Shown here: positions 40,874 to 52,030 of the stretch, in pieces
Layout: every line of letters starts with the position of its first letter
Numbering within the stretch: the first letter of the stretch is position 1
Assembly: GCF_904849725.1 (NCBI RefSeq)
Contig: NC_058518.1
Coordinates: forward strand, 512,045,225-512,109,224
DNA: 64,000 nt
Source: Hordeum vulgare subsp. vulgare
Lineage: Eukaryota > Streptophyta > Magnoliopsida > Poales > Poaceae
Direction of reading: 5' to 3'
Notes under the pieces: generated by a model
Seen by the model: only the letters and a program-made list of their open reading frames with translations
Databases searched by the model: none
What the model was told of the DNA's origin: nothing
Made by a program: the position numbers and the translations under genes

Positions 40874-42699
40874 TGTTGGAATTATGCCCTAGAGGCAATA
40901 ATAAATGTATAGTTATTATTATAATTCCTGTATCAAGATAATAGTTTATTATCCATGCTATAGTTGTATTGAATGAAGACTCATTTACATGTGTGGATAC
41001 ATAGACGAAACACCGTCCCTAGCATGCCTCTAGTTGGCTAGCCAGTTAGTCAATGATAGTCAGTGTCTTCTGATTATGAACAAAGTGTTGTTGCTTGGTA
41101 ACTGGATCACGTCATTGGGAGAATCACGTGATGGACTAGACCCAAACTAATAGACGTAGCATATTGATCGTGTCATTTTGTTGCTACTGTTTTCTGCGTG
41201 TCAAGTATTTATTCCTATGACCATGAGATCATATAACTCACTGACACCGGAGGAATGCTTTGTGTGTATCAAACGTCGCAACGTAACTGGGTGACTATAA
41301 AGATGCTCTACAGGTATCTCCGAAGGTGTTAGTTGAGTTAGTATGGATCAAGACTGGGATTTGTCACTCCGTGTGACGGAGAGGTATCTCGGGGCCCACT
41401 CGGTAATACAACATCACACACAAGCCTTGCAAGCAATGTAACTTAGTGTAAGTTGCGGGATCTTGTATTACGGAACGAGTAAAGAGACTTGCCCGTAAAC
41501 GAGATTGAAATAGGTATGCGGATACTGACGATCGAGTCTCGGGCAAGTAACATACCGAAGGACAAAGGGAATGACATACGGGATTATACGAATCCTTGGC
41601 ACTGAGGTTCAAACGATAAGATATTCGTAGAATATGTAGGATCCAATATGGGCATCCAGGTCCCGCTGTTGGATATTGACCGAGGAGTCTCTCGGGTCAT
41701 GTCTACATAGTTCTCGAACCCGCATGGTCTGCACACTTAAGGTTCGATGTTGTTTTATGCGTATTTGAGTTATATGGTTGGTTACCGAATGTTGTTCGGA
41801 GTCCCGGATGAGATCACGGACGTCATGGGGGTTTCCGGAATGGTCCGGAAATGAAGATTGATATATAGGATGACCTTATTTGATTACCGGAAGGTTTTTC
41901 GGAGTTACCGGGAATGTACCGGGAATGACGAATGGGTTCCGGGAGTTCACCGGAGGGGGGCAACCCACTCCGGGGAAGCCCATAGGCATTTGGGGGGGTC
42001 ACACCAGCCCTTAGTGGGCTGGTGGGACAGCCCACCAATCCCCTATGCGCCAAGAGAGAAAAATCAAAAGGAAAGAAAAAAAAAGGAAGAAGTGGGAAGG
42101 GGGAAGGACTCCCTCCCACCAAACCAAGTAGGACTCGGTTTGGGGGGGGGGAGAGTCCTCCCCCCTGGCTCGGCCGACCCCTTGGGGATCCCTTGGACCC
42201 CAAGGCAAGGTCCCCCTCCCTCCTCCTATATATATGGGGCTTTTAGGGCAGATTTGAGACGACTTTCTCACGGCTGCCCGACCACATACCTCCATAGTTT
42301 TTCCTCTAGATCGTGTTTCTGCGGAGCTCGGGCGGAGCCCTGCTGAGACAAGGTCATCACCAACCTCCGAAGCGCCGTCACGCTGCCGGAGAACTCTTCT
42401 ACCTCTCCGTCTCTCTTGCTGGATCAAGAAGGCCGAGATCATCGTCGAGCTGTACGTGTGCTGAACGCGGAGGTGCCGTCCGTTCGGTACTAGATCGTGG
42501 GACTGATCGCGGGATTGTTCGCGGGGCGGATCGAGGGACGTGAGGACGTTCCACTACATCAACCGCGTTCTCTAACGCTTCTACTGTGCGATCTACAAGG
42601 GTACGTAGATCACTCATCCCCTCTCGTAGATGGACATCACCATGATAGGTCTTCGTGCGCGTAGGAAAATTTTTGTTTCCCATGCAACGTTCCCCTACA
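40874..42699 (+). repeat. 3' LTR of the BARE/Angela element
   Basis: Near-identical to 33756-35582. Visible differences include a 4-bp TTAG indel (GTTAGTTAGTTG versus GTTAGTTG), several single substitutions and length changes in A and G runs. A TATATATAT box lies at 42227-42235. It ends CCCCTACA before the CGATT duplication. Confidence 0.96.
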
Positions 42700-42704
42700 C
42701 GATT

Positions 42705-43500
42705 TACAGTAGTCATCAAGTGCAAGGCAGTGCACCCGACATACGAAGCGTCCCCGAGTCGTAGCAAGCTACAAGGACTCTTTAAGACACAACTTGTACC
42801 GCTGTAAGTTGACCGTGAACAAACGAATCCACTGGATGTCGAACCCCAACCTAACATCATTCATTTGTTGGAAGATTATCCTATAAGCAACTACTTGAAT
42901 TCCCACCTATGAATTCCCGAAATATCTGGTCATGCAATCTGGTACACGGATACAAGGAGTAATAACCACACAACTCCTATACTAACCCGTCACTTGTATC
43001 ACATCCGTCAACACACGACCAGAATCTCGGACCTTCATCTACAATAGACCCTCGTGACCACAACGATACAAAGTATGGCAGTACCCCCGAACAATCTGCA
43101 CCAGTACTGGGGACATCGGGGTTATCTCGCCACTACTAGTATTGAAGCAATTACGAACATCCTTCATTCTGAGATACTAAGAAATCTGAATGATAACGAT
43201 GTGCTCGAGAATCCCCTGGAGCTCAACTCCCCGGAAGAAGATCAAGTCAAACAGGAGGCACCAAGACAGAACTCCGTCACATCGGCATCATATAGATCTC
43301 AAAAATATCCGCGTGATCCTAAAAAAATTTTGAGTGAGAAGAGAAGTAGAGTAAATTATTACGTCAAGATTCCTCACCAGAGCATAGAAGAGGAGAAAAA
43401 AGAATCCTACTCTCCGATATATAACTAAGACTCAAATAGTTTTTCACTAGACTCGACTCGGCCATGTTCGATCAATCAAGGGGGCTCCTAGGTCGGTCCT
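42705..43500 (-). other. LARD internal region, 5' part (leader)
   Basis: Resumes the LARD after the copia insertion. There is no gag. A plus-strand (antisense) frame of 124 codons at 43054-43428 is Ser/Asn/Glu-rich and unlike any family I know; I regard it as chance. Confidence 0.6.
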
Positions 43501-43514
43501 TGCTCTGATACCAA
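43501..43514 (-). promoter_or_regulatory. Primer-binding site of the LARD
   Basis: The minus strand reads TTGGTATCAGAGCA, a perfect tRNA-iMet primer site (TGGTATCAGAGC), two bases inside the end of the 5' LTR. Confidence 0.9.
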
Positions 43515-43516
43515 CT

Positions 43517-46500
43517 TGTCACGCCCAGGATGCGACCCTATCCTCAATTTGGCACAAGGGCCTCGTCAGGGATAGAAGCGCATCTCGTCGTGTCGCAAGA
43601 ATGGATATCGTTACAAGTACATGTACTGAAAATATGAGATATATAAAGAGTTGGCTTACACTCGCCACAAGCTACATCAGAGTCACATCAGTACATTACA
43701 TAATCATCAAGAGTAAGAGCAGGGTCCGACTACGGACGAAAACAAACGACAAAAGAAGAACGACGTCCATCCTTGCTATCCCAGGCTGCCGGCCTGGAAC
43801 CCATCCTAGATCGAAGAAGAAGAAGAAGAAGCAACTCCAAATGATCAATCAACGCGCTCGCGTCAAGCAACCTTTACCTGTACCTGCAACTGGTGTTGTA
43901 GTAATCTGTGAGCCACAGGGGACTCAGCAATCTCATTTCCAAAGGTATCAAGACTAGCACAGCTTAATGGGTGAGGTATGGTTAAGTGGTGAGGTTGCAG
44001 CAGCGGCTAAGCACATGTATGGTGGCTAACTTACGAATACAAGAAATAAAAGGGGGAAGATCTACGCATAGCGGACGTGACTACTGATGATCAAATGAAT
44101 GATCCTGAACACCTACCTACGTCAGACTTAACCCCACCGTGTCCTCGATCGGAGAAGGAACTAACGAAAGAGACAGTCACGGTTACGCACACAGTTGGCA
44201 TTTTTTAATTAAGTTAACTTCAAGTTATCTAGAACCAGTGTTAAACAAAGTATCCACGTTGCCTCATAACCGCGGGCACGGCTTTCCGAAAGATTTAACC
44301 CTGCAGGGGTGCTCCAACTAGTCCATCACAAATTACCACAAGCCGCATAGAAATCCTCAATCATGAAGCTCGCGATCTCGTCGGATTCCCTAGTGGAAAA
44401 CCTCAACTCTGAGATTACCCAAAGCATCACCGGAATCCCGATGCACAAGATATCTCGTCAAAGGTAAAACTAATCCAGCAAGGCCGCCCGACGTGTCGAC
44501 GATCCCGATAGGAGTCGCGTACCTCGTTCTCAGGACACGACAGATGAGCTAGACGTCGGGATCGCTAAACCTCCGGGTGACCAGAGGGGCGCCGGACATC
44601 GCTCAGGTGGGGCCAACACTCATGAGGAGCACTGGCCCGGGGGTTGATTAAATTTCCTCGGGTTAATTACTCACTATGCAGTTCATTAGTTATTAGGCAA
44701 ATGTAGTACCAAAGTTGGGCCCTGCCAGACCAGCTTTAATCTAAAACGAATTATCAAGGGGGTCCCCATAACAACCCCGATCGTGTTAGGAGCTCTCGTT
44801 TATGGAACATAACACCGGTAGCCGAAAACTAAGGGGGCAAAGGTGGAACAAAACACCAGGCTAGAAAGGCCGAGCCTTCCACCTTTTACCAAGTATATAG
44901 GTGCATTAAATTAAATAGCATTAATATGGTGATATAACAAGGAACCCATGCTTTGCATGGAAGCAACTGCACCTGCAACTAGCAACGCTAACACAGGGTT
45001 AAGCAAACGGTAACATAGCCATTCAGTGGTTTGCTAGGTCGAACAGGTTGAAGGTGATCATGGCATTGTTGAGAGGCTGATATTTAACATGTGGTAGGCA
45101 ACGAGACATAAACGGTAGCAACGGAATAACTAGCATGGCAATGATAGTAATGGTATCTGGGGAAATGATCATCTTGCCTGAGATCCCGCTTGGAAGAAGA
45201 ACAACTCGGTGAAGTCAGCGAACCAACGTAGTCGAACGGTCCTCACATTCCGACACGCTTGCGGAACTCTATCGAGACGGAGGAAACCGGAAACAAACAT
45301 CAACACAAGTATTCACCACAACAAAAGCAAGACATGATGCATACCCTAATATGATGCATGAACAGGTCATCGATGCACGGGATGGCACGGCAAAACACCT
45401 CACACATACACTACACCTTAAATGAAGCTCGATATGCAACGGGTTGCATATCGACGAAACTCCACGTTTAACTATTTAATTAACTCCCGTTAATTATCAC
45501 AGCAATATTAAATGTTATTAACATGGCAAGGGGTGAGCGATGAACCTACATGACAACCTAGTCGACAGCACGTCGGACTTTGAACGGAGCTACGGCACAA
45601 GAACAAGCAACACAAAAACATATGTCATGAATGCGTCATGCCTGCGAGTTCAGACATCACGACAAGGAGGAAATAAGCATGGTGATGCCATGGCGAGCGA
45701 GAGGAAACCATGGCGGCAAATCAGAAACGATGCCACGGCAACGTTCCTATCCCGATAACTCGAGGAGAAAACGGTGCCAACGTATACAAACGCGTGCGGG
45801 AACGGTAAATAAAGGTGGGGTGATCCCGTATCTCGGGTTCCCATGTGTCGAGGGCTCGACGAAAAGGAAGACGACGTGCACGACAAATAAACGGTGCAAA
45901 CAAAGGGTGCATAAATACGGTGCATACACGCATTCGACTTGTACAACACACACATCCGTACATCACTAGCACACGGTACACGACATGTCCCCTCGGTATA
46001 CCTTCGACGCGTGCGAATCGGAGGGGTTCGGTCGAAGCGGACATCATGGTCGTCGTGGAAGTAGTCGTACACGCGCCAGTAGTTGAAGTAGTGGTATACG
46101 GTCTCGTCGACGGTAGTCGTTCACTCGGCTTCGGCAGACGGTCTTCGGCGTCGGTAGTCGTTCACGACTCCGTGGATGTCCGGGGTCGTCGGGGCGTCGT
46201 GGTACTTGGCGATCTTGTCGAGGACCCACGAAGGCGGTGATCATGCACGCAGCGACGCACGCGACACGACAGCAACTACAACGGCAAAGCGGCACTAGCA
46301 CTAGCAAGCAACATCTACGAGCAAGCATCGACAGCGGCAGCTTCTAGCCTAGCAGCACACGGCTAGCAACTAGCTACGCAAGCAAGCAACAGCAAGCAAC
46401 AACTGCAGCTAGCAAATCGGGCAACAGCAACCTAGCAGCAATATCAGCAAGGCACACAGGAGCACAGGCTCGGCAGCAACAAGCAAGCTAGCATCATCTA

Positions 46501-48145
46501 GCCTCGGCTAGCAGCAAAACAGACAACAACTAGCAATACGGCAAGCAGCGGCGGCGAGCCACAACAGCAGCTACAGCAGGCAAACGCATCAGCAACATGC
46601 ATCAGCCGGCAACAGCAAAACGCAGCAGCGGCTAACGGCAGCAGGAAAAAAATCAGCAGCTACATCAACAGGGTCAGCAGCAGCAGGCAAAACGGCGCCG
46701 GCAATGCTAGCAACAGCAAGAAATGGCAGCGACACAACAGCGGACAGCAACAGCGACGGGCTGCAGCCGGCAGCAGCGACAGCAAGCAGGGCAGCAGCTC
46801 AGCGGCAAGCAACAGCAACAGCATGGCACAACAGCGAGATGCTCAGCAACAGCAGGTAGGAGGCTACACCACACGACACCAACAGCAAGCAAACGACAGC
46901 AACGCGGCACATCTCGGGGAGGCGGCGCGGGGAACGCGCCCGGCTCTGACAGGGCGAGCTCGCGAGGGCGAGGCCGGTGAGAGGAGGCGGCCCTGGCGGG
47001 GCGACGCCGATGAGAGGGCGCGGCGGCAGGGAACAGCAAGCCGGCGCGGACATGGGCTCGCGGCAGCTTGGCACCATGGCGAGGAGGAGGGAGGCCAGGG
47101 CGATGACGACTGCTTGAGGCAGGAAGGGAGCACCAGAGCTAGCGGCCACCGGCGGGCTCGAGGCGGCGAGGCGCGGGCTGGCGGCGCGACCAGGGAGGCT
47201 ACGCAGGGGGCGAGGCGAGGGAAGGAAGAAGGAAGTCGAGCTCGGCTCGGAGCTGGCAGCGAGGGAACGGCGGCGCGGCGAAGCTGGTGGAGCAGCTGAG
47301 GCCGGCGCGGGGCTGAGGGTGCTCTGGCGGCGGGGCGAGCATGCGGGGCGCACGGGGACAGAGGCGAGGCGGCGGCCATGGCGCTGGGGGGGCGCCGGCG
47401 CTGCGACGCAGGGAGGCGAGCGGGGGAGAGGAAGCGGCGACAGGAGGGCGGCGCAGGAGCTTGGGGCTAGGGCGGCATATTGGCGGCGGCAGGACGGGGC
47501 ATGGCGGCGGAGGCGCGCGCAGAGGAGCTGCTGGCGCTGCGGGGAAGAGGAGGCGAGGGAGGAGGCGCTGGGACGGGAGCCACGAGGGGATGGGGGCGGC
47601 GCTAGGTCAGGGGAGAGGGCTGGCTGGGCCTCGGCCTGGCCGGTTGGGCCCCCTCTCTCTGTGACGTTTTTTTAACTTTTGGGAAAAACCCTTAAAACAG
47701 AAATTTGTCAATAAGAAAGGTCTTTTCCAACGAAATAAAAACAAACTAAAAATAGTGTCTTTTACCCCTTTACAACAAACCCCGACTATAAATAGTTTGG
47801 GCTTTTTTTTTAAAACCATAAAATGAAACCCCTTTTACGAATTAAAATAAAACCCTACTTAAAAGAATCAAAAAAAAAAATCAAAACCCTTTTAAAAAGA
47901 ATTAAAATAAAGCTCTTTTAACAAGAAGATAAAAATAACCCCTTTTCAAAAGAATTAATTAAAACCTCTTTATTCAAAGAATAAAGAAAAGCCTTTTAAA
48001 AGAGAAAATAAAATGGGAGGGCTTTTAAAATGAAACAAACGGAGAGTAAAATTAAAACCTAAGGGTTGCCCCTACATTTAATAAAAGGACTTTTAAAAAG
48101 AAGACGAATATTTTGGAAGAGGGGTGAAGTTAGAAATCTTTAGCA
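43517..48145 (-). repeat. 5' LTR of the LARD, truncated (4,629 bp)
   Basis: Collinear with 26211-30835. Homology stops at TTTAGCA (48145), where the 3' LTR continues for another 297 bp to its TGTGACA start. The missing part is the start of U3, so this copy has lost its promoter-proximal end. Confidence 0.9.
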
Positions 48146-48261
48146 TAACAACAATCATAACACGTGGCCTGGGACTATATGTATCTATAACCTTCCCCCT
48201 TGGTTGTACAAGATGCGAAAGTTCATTATGATGTGAGTGCTTATCCAAGGTCCGAAGCAAC
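48146..48261. other. Orphan 116-bp segment between LARD and gypsy element 1
   Basis: The sequence (TAACAACAATCATAACACGT ... TCCGAAGCAAC) matches nothing else in the window, including the expected CACTA-3 continuation. Its last five bases GCAAC are the candidate target duplication of gypsy element 1. Confidence 0.5.
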
Positions 48262-49792
48262 TGATGACCCACAAGTATAGGGGATCAATCGTAGTCCTTT
48301 CGATAAGTAAGAGTGTCGAACCCAACGAGGAGCAGAAGGCTCTCATAAACGGTTTTCAACAAGGTAATAACTGCAAGCACTGAACGTAGCGGTAACAAGT
48401 GATGGTGTAGTGAGGTGAAACGTAGCAAGCGAAAAGTAACAAGTAACAAGAGTAGCAACGGTGCAGCAAAGTGGCCCAATCCCTTTTGTAGCAAGGGACA
48501 AGCCTGAACAAAGTCTTATAGGAGGAAAAACGCTCCCGAGGACACACGGGAATTTCTGTCATGCTAGTTTCATCATGATCATATGATTCACGTTCGTTAC
48601 TTTGATAGTTTGATATGTGGGTGGACCGGCGCTTGGGTACTGCCCTTACTTGGACAAGCATCCCACTTATGATTAACCCCTCTCGCAAGCATCCGCAACT
48701 ACGAAAGAAGAATTAAGACAACGTCTAACGATAGCATTAAACTAGTGGATCCAAATCAGCCCCTTACGAAGCAACGCATAGAATCGGGTTTATGCTTCTG
48801 TCACTCTAGCAACCAATCATCTACTTACTACTCCCCAATGCCTTACTCTAGGCCCAAATATGGTGAAGTGTTATGTAGTCGACGTTCACATAACACCACT
48901 AGAGGAAAAACAACATACCATCATATCAAAATACCGAACGAATACCAAATTCACATGACTATTAATAGCAAGACTTATCCCATGTCCTCGGGAACAAAAG
49001 TAACTAATCACAAAGCATAATCATAATCATTATCAGAGGTGTAATGAGTAGCATCAAGGATCTGAACATAAACTCTTCCACCAAGTAATCCAACTAGCAT
49101 CAACTACAAAGAGTAATGAACACTACTAGCAGCCTTACAAGTACCAATCGGAGTCGCGAGACGGAGATTGGTTACAAGAGATGAACTAGGGTTTGGAGAT
49201 GAGATGGTGCTGATGAAGATGTTGATGGTGACGAGTCCCCTCCGATGAGAGGAGTGTTGGTGATGATGATGGCGACGATTTCCCCCTCCGTGAGGGTAGT
49301 TTCCCCGACAGGATCGTCTTGCCGGAGCTCTAGATTGGTTATGATCAAGTTCCACCTCGTGGCGGCGGAGAATCCACGAAAAATCTCCACCCTGATTCTT
49401 TTTCCAGACGAAACCCTTCATATAGCAGAAGAGGGGGGCGAGTGGGCCACCAGGGTGCCCACAAGCCCTGTTGCCGCGACCAGGGGGGAGGCCGCGACCA
49501 CCAGGCTTGTGGGCCCCTGGCTGCTCCCCTCTGGCACTTCTTTTGCCCAGTATTTTTTATATATTCCCAAAAAATTCCATGTTGATTTTCAGGGCATTTG
49601 GAGTTGCGCAGAATAGAGGCACCAGACTTGCTCCTTTTCCAGTCCAGAATTCCAGCTGCCAGTATTCTCCCTCTTCAAATAAACCTTGCAAAATAAGAGA
49701 GAAAAGGCATAAGTATGGTACCACAAAGTATAATAACAATCCATAAAGCAATAAATATCAACATGAAAGCATGATGCAAAATGGACGTATCA
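48262..49792 (-). repeat. 3' LTR of gypsy element 1 (1,531 bp)
   Basis: On the minus strand it starts TGATACGTCCATTTTGCATC and ends CCTATACTTGTGGGTCATCA. It matches the LTR at 58126-59654 along its length and the partial LTR at 56915-58125. Confidence 0.93.
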
Positions 49793-49806
49793 ACTCCCCC
49801 AAGCTT
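49793..49806 (-). promoter_or_regulatory. Polypurine tract of gypsy element 1
   Basis: The minus strand reads AAGCTTGGGGGAGT directly before the 3' LTR. The same tract precedes the LTR of element 2 (59655-59668). Confidence 0.8.
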
Positions 49807-51332
49807 AGACCTCGCTTGTCCTCAAGCGAAAACCAAGATCCATAAACATGTCTACATGTTTAGGGAGAAGGTGTCGATAAAACATAATACGGACATAAGG
49901 GCATCATGATCACACATAGAACAACAATACATCATAAAGATTCTTATGAGAAAGTAACAATTCCTTCACAAAGCAAAGTATGAAACAAAAACCTTACCGA
50001 GAAGTAGCCAACAACAGTCCATAGTCCTTGAAGCAATTGCAATTTATCGTAACATCAGAAAGAGCCAAGTTAGAGCTTGTAAAGAAAATCCACATACTCA
50101 ATCATCTCTTTTGTTTTCCACAATTGTTACAACTCACGTGGTACTCATGGTGTCAAAGTTTCAGTTGGACACAGAGAAAGATAGGGGCTTATAATTTTGC
50201 CTCCCAACCATTTACCTCAAGGGTAAAGTCAACAATAATAAAGCATAAGTACTCATCTCCAAGTTGATATATGAATATAGATCTTTCCCAAGCATGTGAT
50301 GGTAGCCAAGACAAAGGCAAAAGAGGGAATTGGTGAAGATCACCATGACTCTTTCAAGGTCAAAAAGTAAAGGTACAAGATAGGCCATTCGCAGAGGGAA
50401 GCAGAGGTTGTCATGCGCTTTTGAGGTTTGGATGTGTGTCCTCTTAGTGCGGAGGAACGTCACTTTATATTGCCCCCTGTGATAAAGAACTTTATTATGC
50501 AGTCTGTCGCTTTTATGCATGTCTTCCTCATCACAGGTTCGTATAAAGCTTATTTTCCACACACTAATAGATCATACATATTAGAGAGCAACTTTTATTG
50601 CTTGCACCGATGACAACTTACTTGAGGGATCTTATTCAATCCATAGGTAGGTATGATGGACACTCATGGCAAAACTGGTTTGAAGGTTTATGGATGCACA
50701 AGTAGTATTTCTACTTAGTACGGAAGTTTTGGCTAATATGAGGTGGAAGCAATCGTCACATGCTAAGGGATCTCTAGACATATAACATTGTTTGGAACCA
50801 AGAAAACGCAATTCATTATGTTGTCTTCCTTGTCCAACATCTACTTCTAAGCATGTAATAGTTTGGTGAGTGCTCACAATCATAGATGGTGTCAGAGATG
50901 ATATATTTATATGTGAACCTCTCTTTCCTTATTACTTCTTATTAATTGCAACAATGACTGGGGTCTATGTTGGTCTATTCTCAACAAGTTTCAATCAACA
51001 TACTTGTTATATGTGAAGCTATCACTTTCCATAAGATCATCTCATGATCTTTCATGCTATCGTTCTTTTCATACTTTTGATCACGGCACAAAACAAAGCC
51101 CTTGACTAAGATACTCTTTATTATATAGCTCGCAAGCTCGAATACATCGGGGGAGACACAAGGCAAAAGACTCAAACTAAACACTAAAGACTTAACCCAC
51201 TAAGAGAAGAAAGTAAAAACTGAAAAAGAAAGAACTAAAACAAAGGTAAAAGCAAGAGATATAAAGGTGATACGATACTAGGGCAACTCCCCCAAGCTTG
51301 GCACAAGCCAAGGGAGTTACCCATACCAATGC
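49807..51332 (-). other. Noncoding 3' internal region of gypsy element 1
   Basis: About 1.5 kb between the extra ORF and the polypurine tract, collinear with 59669-61190 in element 2. Short frames in the two copies do not keep a common reading frame, so it appears noncoding. A second purine tract, minus AAGCTTGGGGGAGTTG, sits at about 51286-51301, resembling the terminal polypurine tract. Confidence 0.6.
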
Positions 51333-51749
51333 TTAGTTGTCTTCCTTTGGTGGTGATGGTGGTGGAGTCTTTGCAGAGGTCTTGAGCTTGTTTAATTTCC
51401 AATGGAGCATGAAATTCTGCTCCCTCACATCATCGTTTTCTTCTTCAAGCTTCAACACCCTATGGCATAATTCCTGCTTACTCTCCTGCAGGAAACGAGA
51501 AGGGATACACAAAGTCTTATGCTTCTTCCTGGAGTTGGGGAGGCTTGACTTCTTGAACTCCACATGGGTGTTTGCAGGTTGAGGTACATGAGCCTCCTCC
51601 TCGTCAGAGCTTGTTTGCTCCTTCCCCTTTGGTTCATGGTCCTCTTCCTCATCGGTGGTCCAGCCATATGGTTCCAAGTCCCCATAGACCTTGAGGTTAG
51701 CAAGGTAATCCGCCACATAGCTCTCCCTCTCTGAATACTGAGAGGACAT
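51333..51749 (-). CDS. Extra ORF downstream of pol in gypsy element 1 (unknown function)
   Basis: 138 codons from ATG 51749 (MSSQYSERES) to stop 51333. It has an acidic N-terminal half with the GDLEPYGWTTDEEED block, a basic linker (SSLPNSRKKHK) and a C-terminal coiled coil (ELCHRVLKLEEENDDVREQ), ending in a Pro-rich tail. It occupies the place where Athila-type elements may carry an env-like ORF, but there is no signal peptide or membrane span. Element 2 has a homologue with the same frame over about 117 residues. Function is unknown. Confidence 0.6.
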   Translation of the reverse strand: MSSQYSERESYVADYLANLKVYGDLEPYGWTTDEEEDHEPKGKEQTSSDEEEAHVPQPANTHVEFKKSSLPNSRKKHKTLCIPSRFLQESKQELCHRVLKLEEENDDVREQNFMLHWKLNKLKTSAKTPPPSPPKEDN

Positions 51750-52030
51750 CTCGACCTAGATCTGCGGCAGAAAACAGGCTCGAAACGAAAACAGAGGAAA
51801 ACTGCGCGATGCGGAGATCAAAACCCTCGGGTGTATATATAATATTTTTTCTGGACCAGAAGGAGTGCTCCGCAAGAAAATGGAGTCCGGGAGGAACACG
51901 AGGTGCCCACAAGCCGTGTCGCCGCGGCCAGGGGGGCCGCGGCGACCAAGCTTATGGCCGCCTCGTCCGCTCTCCGGACTGCTTTTTATTTTTCTATTTT
52001 TTCCATAAATTCCAAAAAGGAGAAAATTTC

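Larger units (their letters stand above)
33756..42699 (+). mobile_element. Full-length BARE/Angela/WIS-type copia retrotransposon, TSD CGATT
   Basis: 8,944 bp with two LTRs of 1,827 and 1,826 bp, bounded by TGTTGG and CCTACA. The 5-bp duplication CGATT is present at 33751-33755 and 42700-42704. Primer site, polypurine tract and one uninterrupted gag-pol frame are all present. The LTRs differ at about 23 positions by eye (about 1.3%) plus a few short indels, which suggests insertion roughly 0.5 million years ago at the commonly used grass rate of 1.3e-8 per site per year. It lies inside the LARD internal region. Confidence 0.97.
26211..48145 (-). mobile_element. LARD-type (Sukkula-like) LTR element, interrupted by BARE/Angela
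   Basis: Two copies of a 4.6-4.9 kb LTR (26211-31132 and 43517-48145) are in the same orientation. A tRNA-iMet primer site is next to the right copy and a polypurine tract is next to the left copy, so the element reads on the minus strand with its 5' LTR on the right. Without the copia insertion the internal part is about 3.4 kb and has no gag or pol. LTRs near 4.5-5 kb around a 3.5-kb noncoding core match the published LARD architecture (Kalendar and co-workers; Sukkula). The 5' LTR lacks its first 297 bp. Mobility would need proteins from another gypsy element. Confidence 0.85.

Noticed and set aside
43054..43428. 124-codon plus-strand ORF in the LARD leader
   Set aside because: Antisense to the element, no homology recognised, low-complexity composition.
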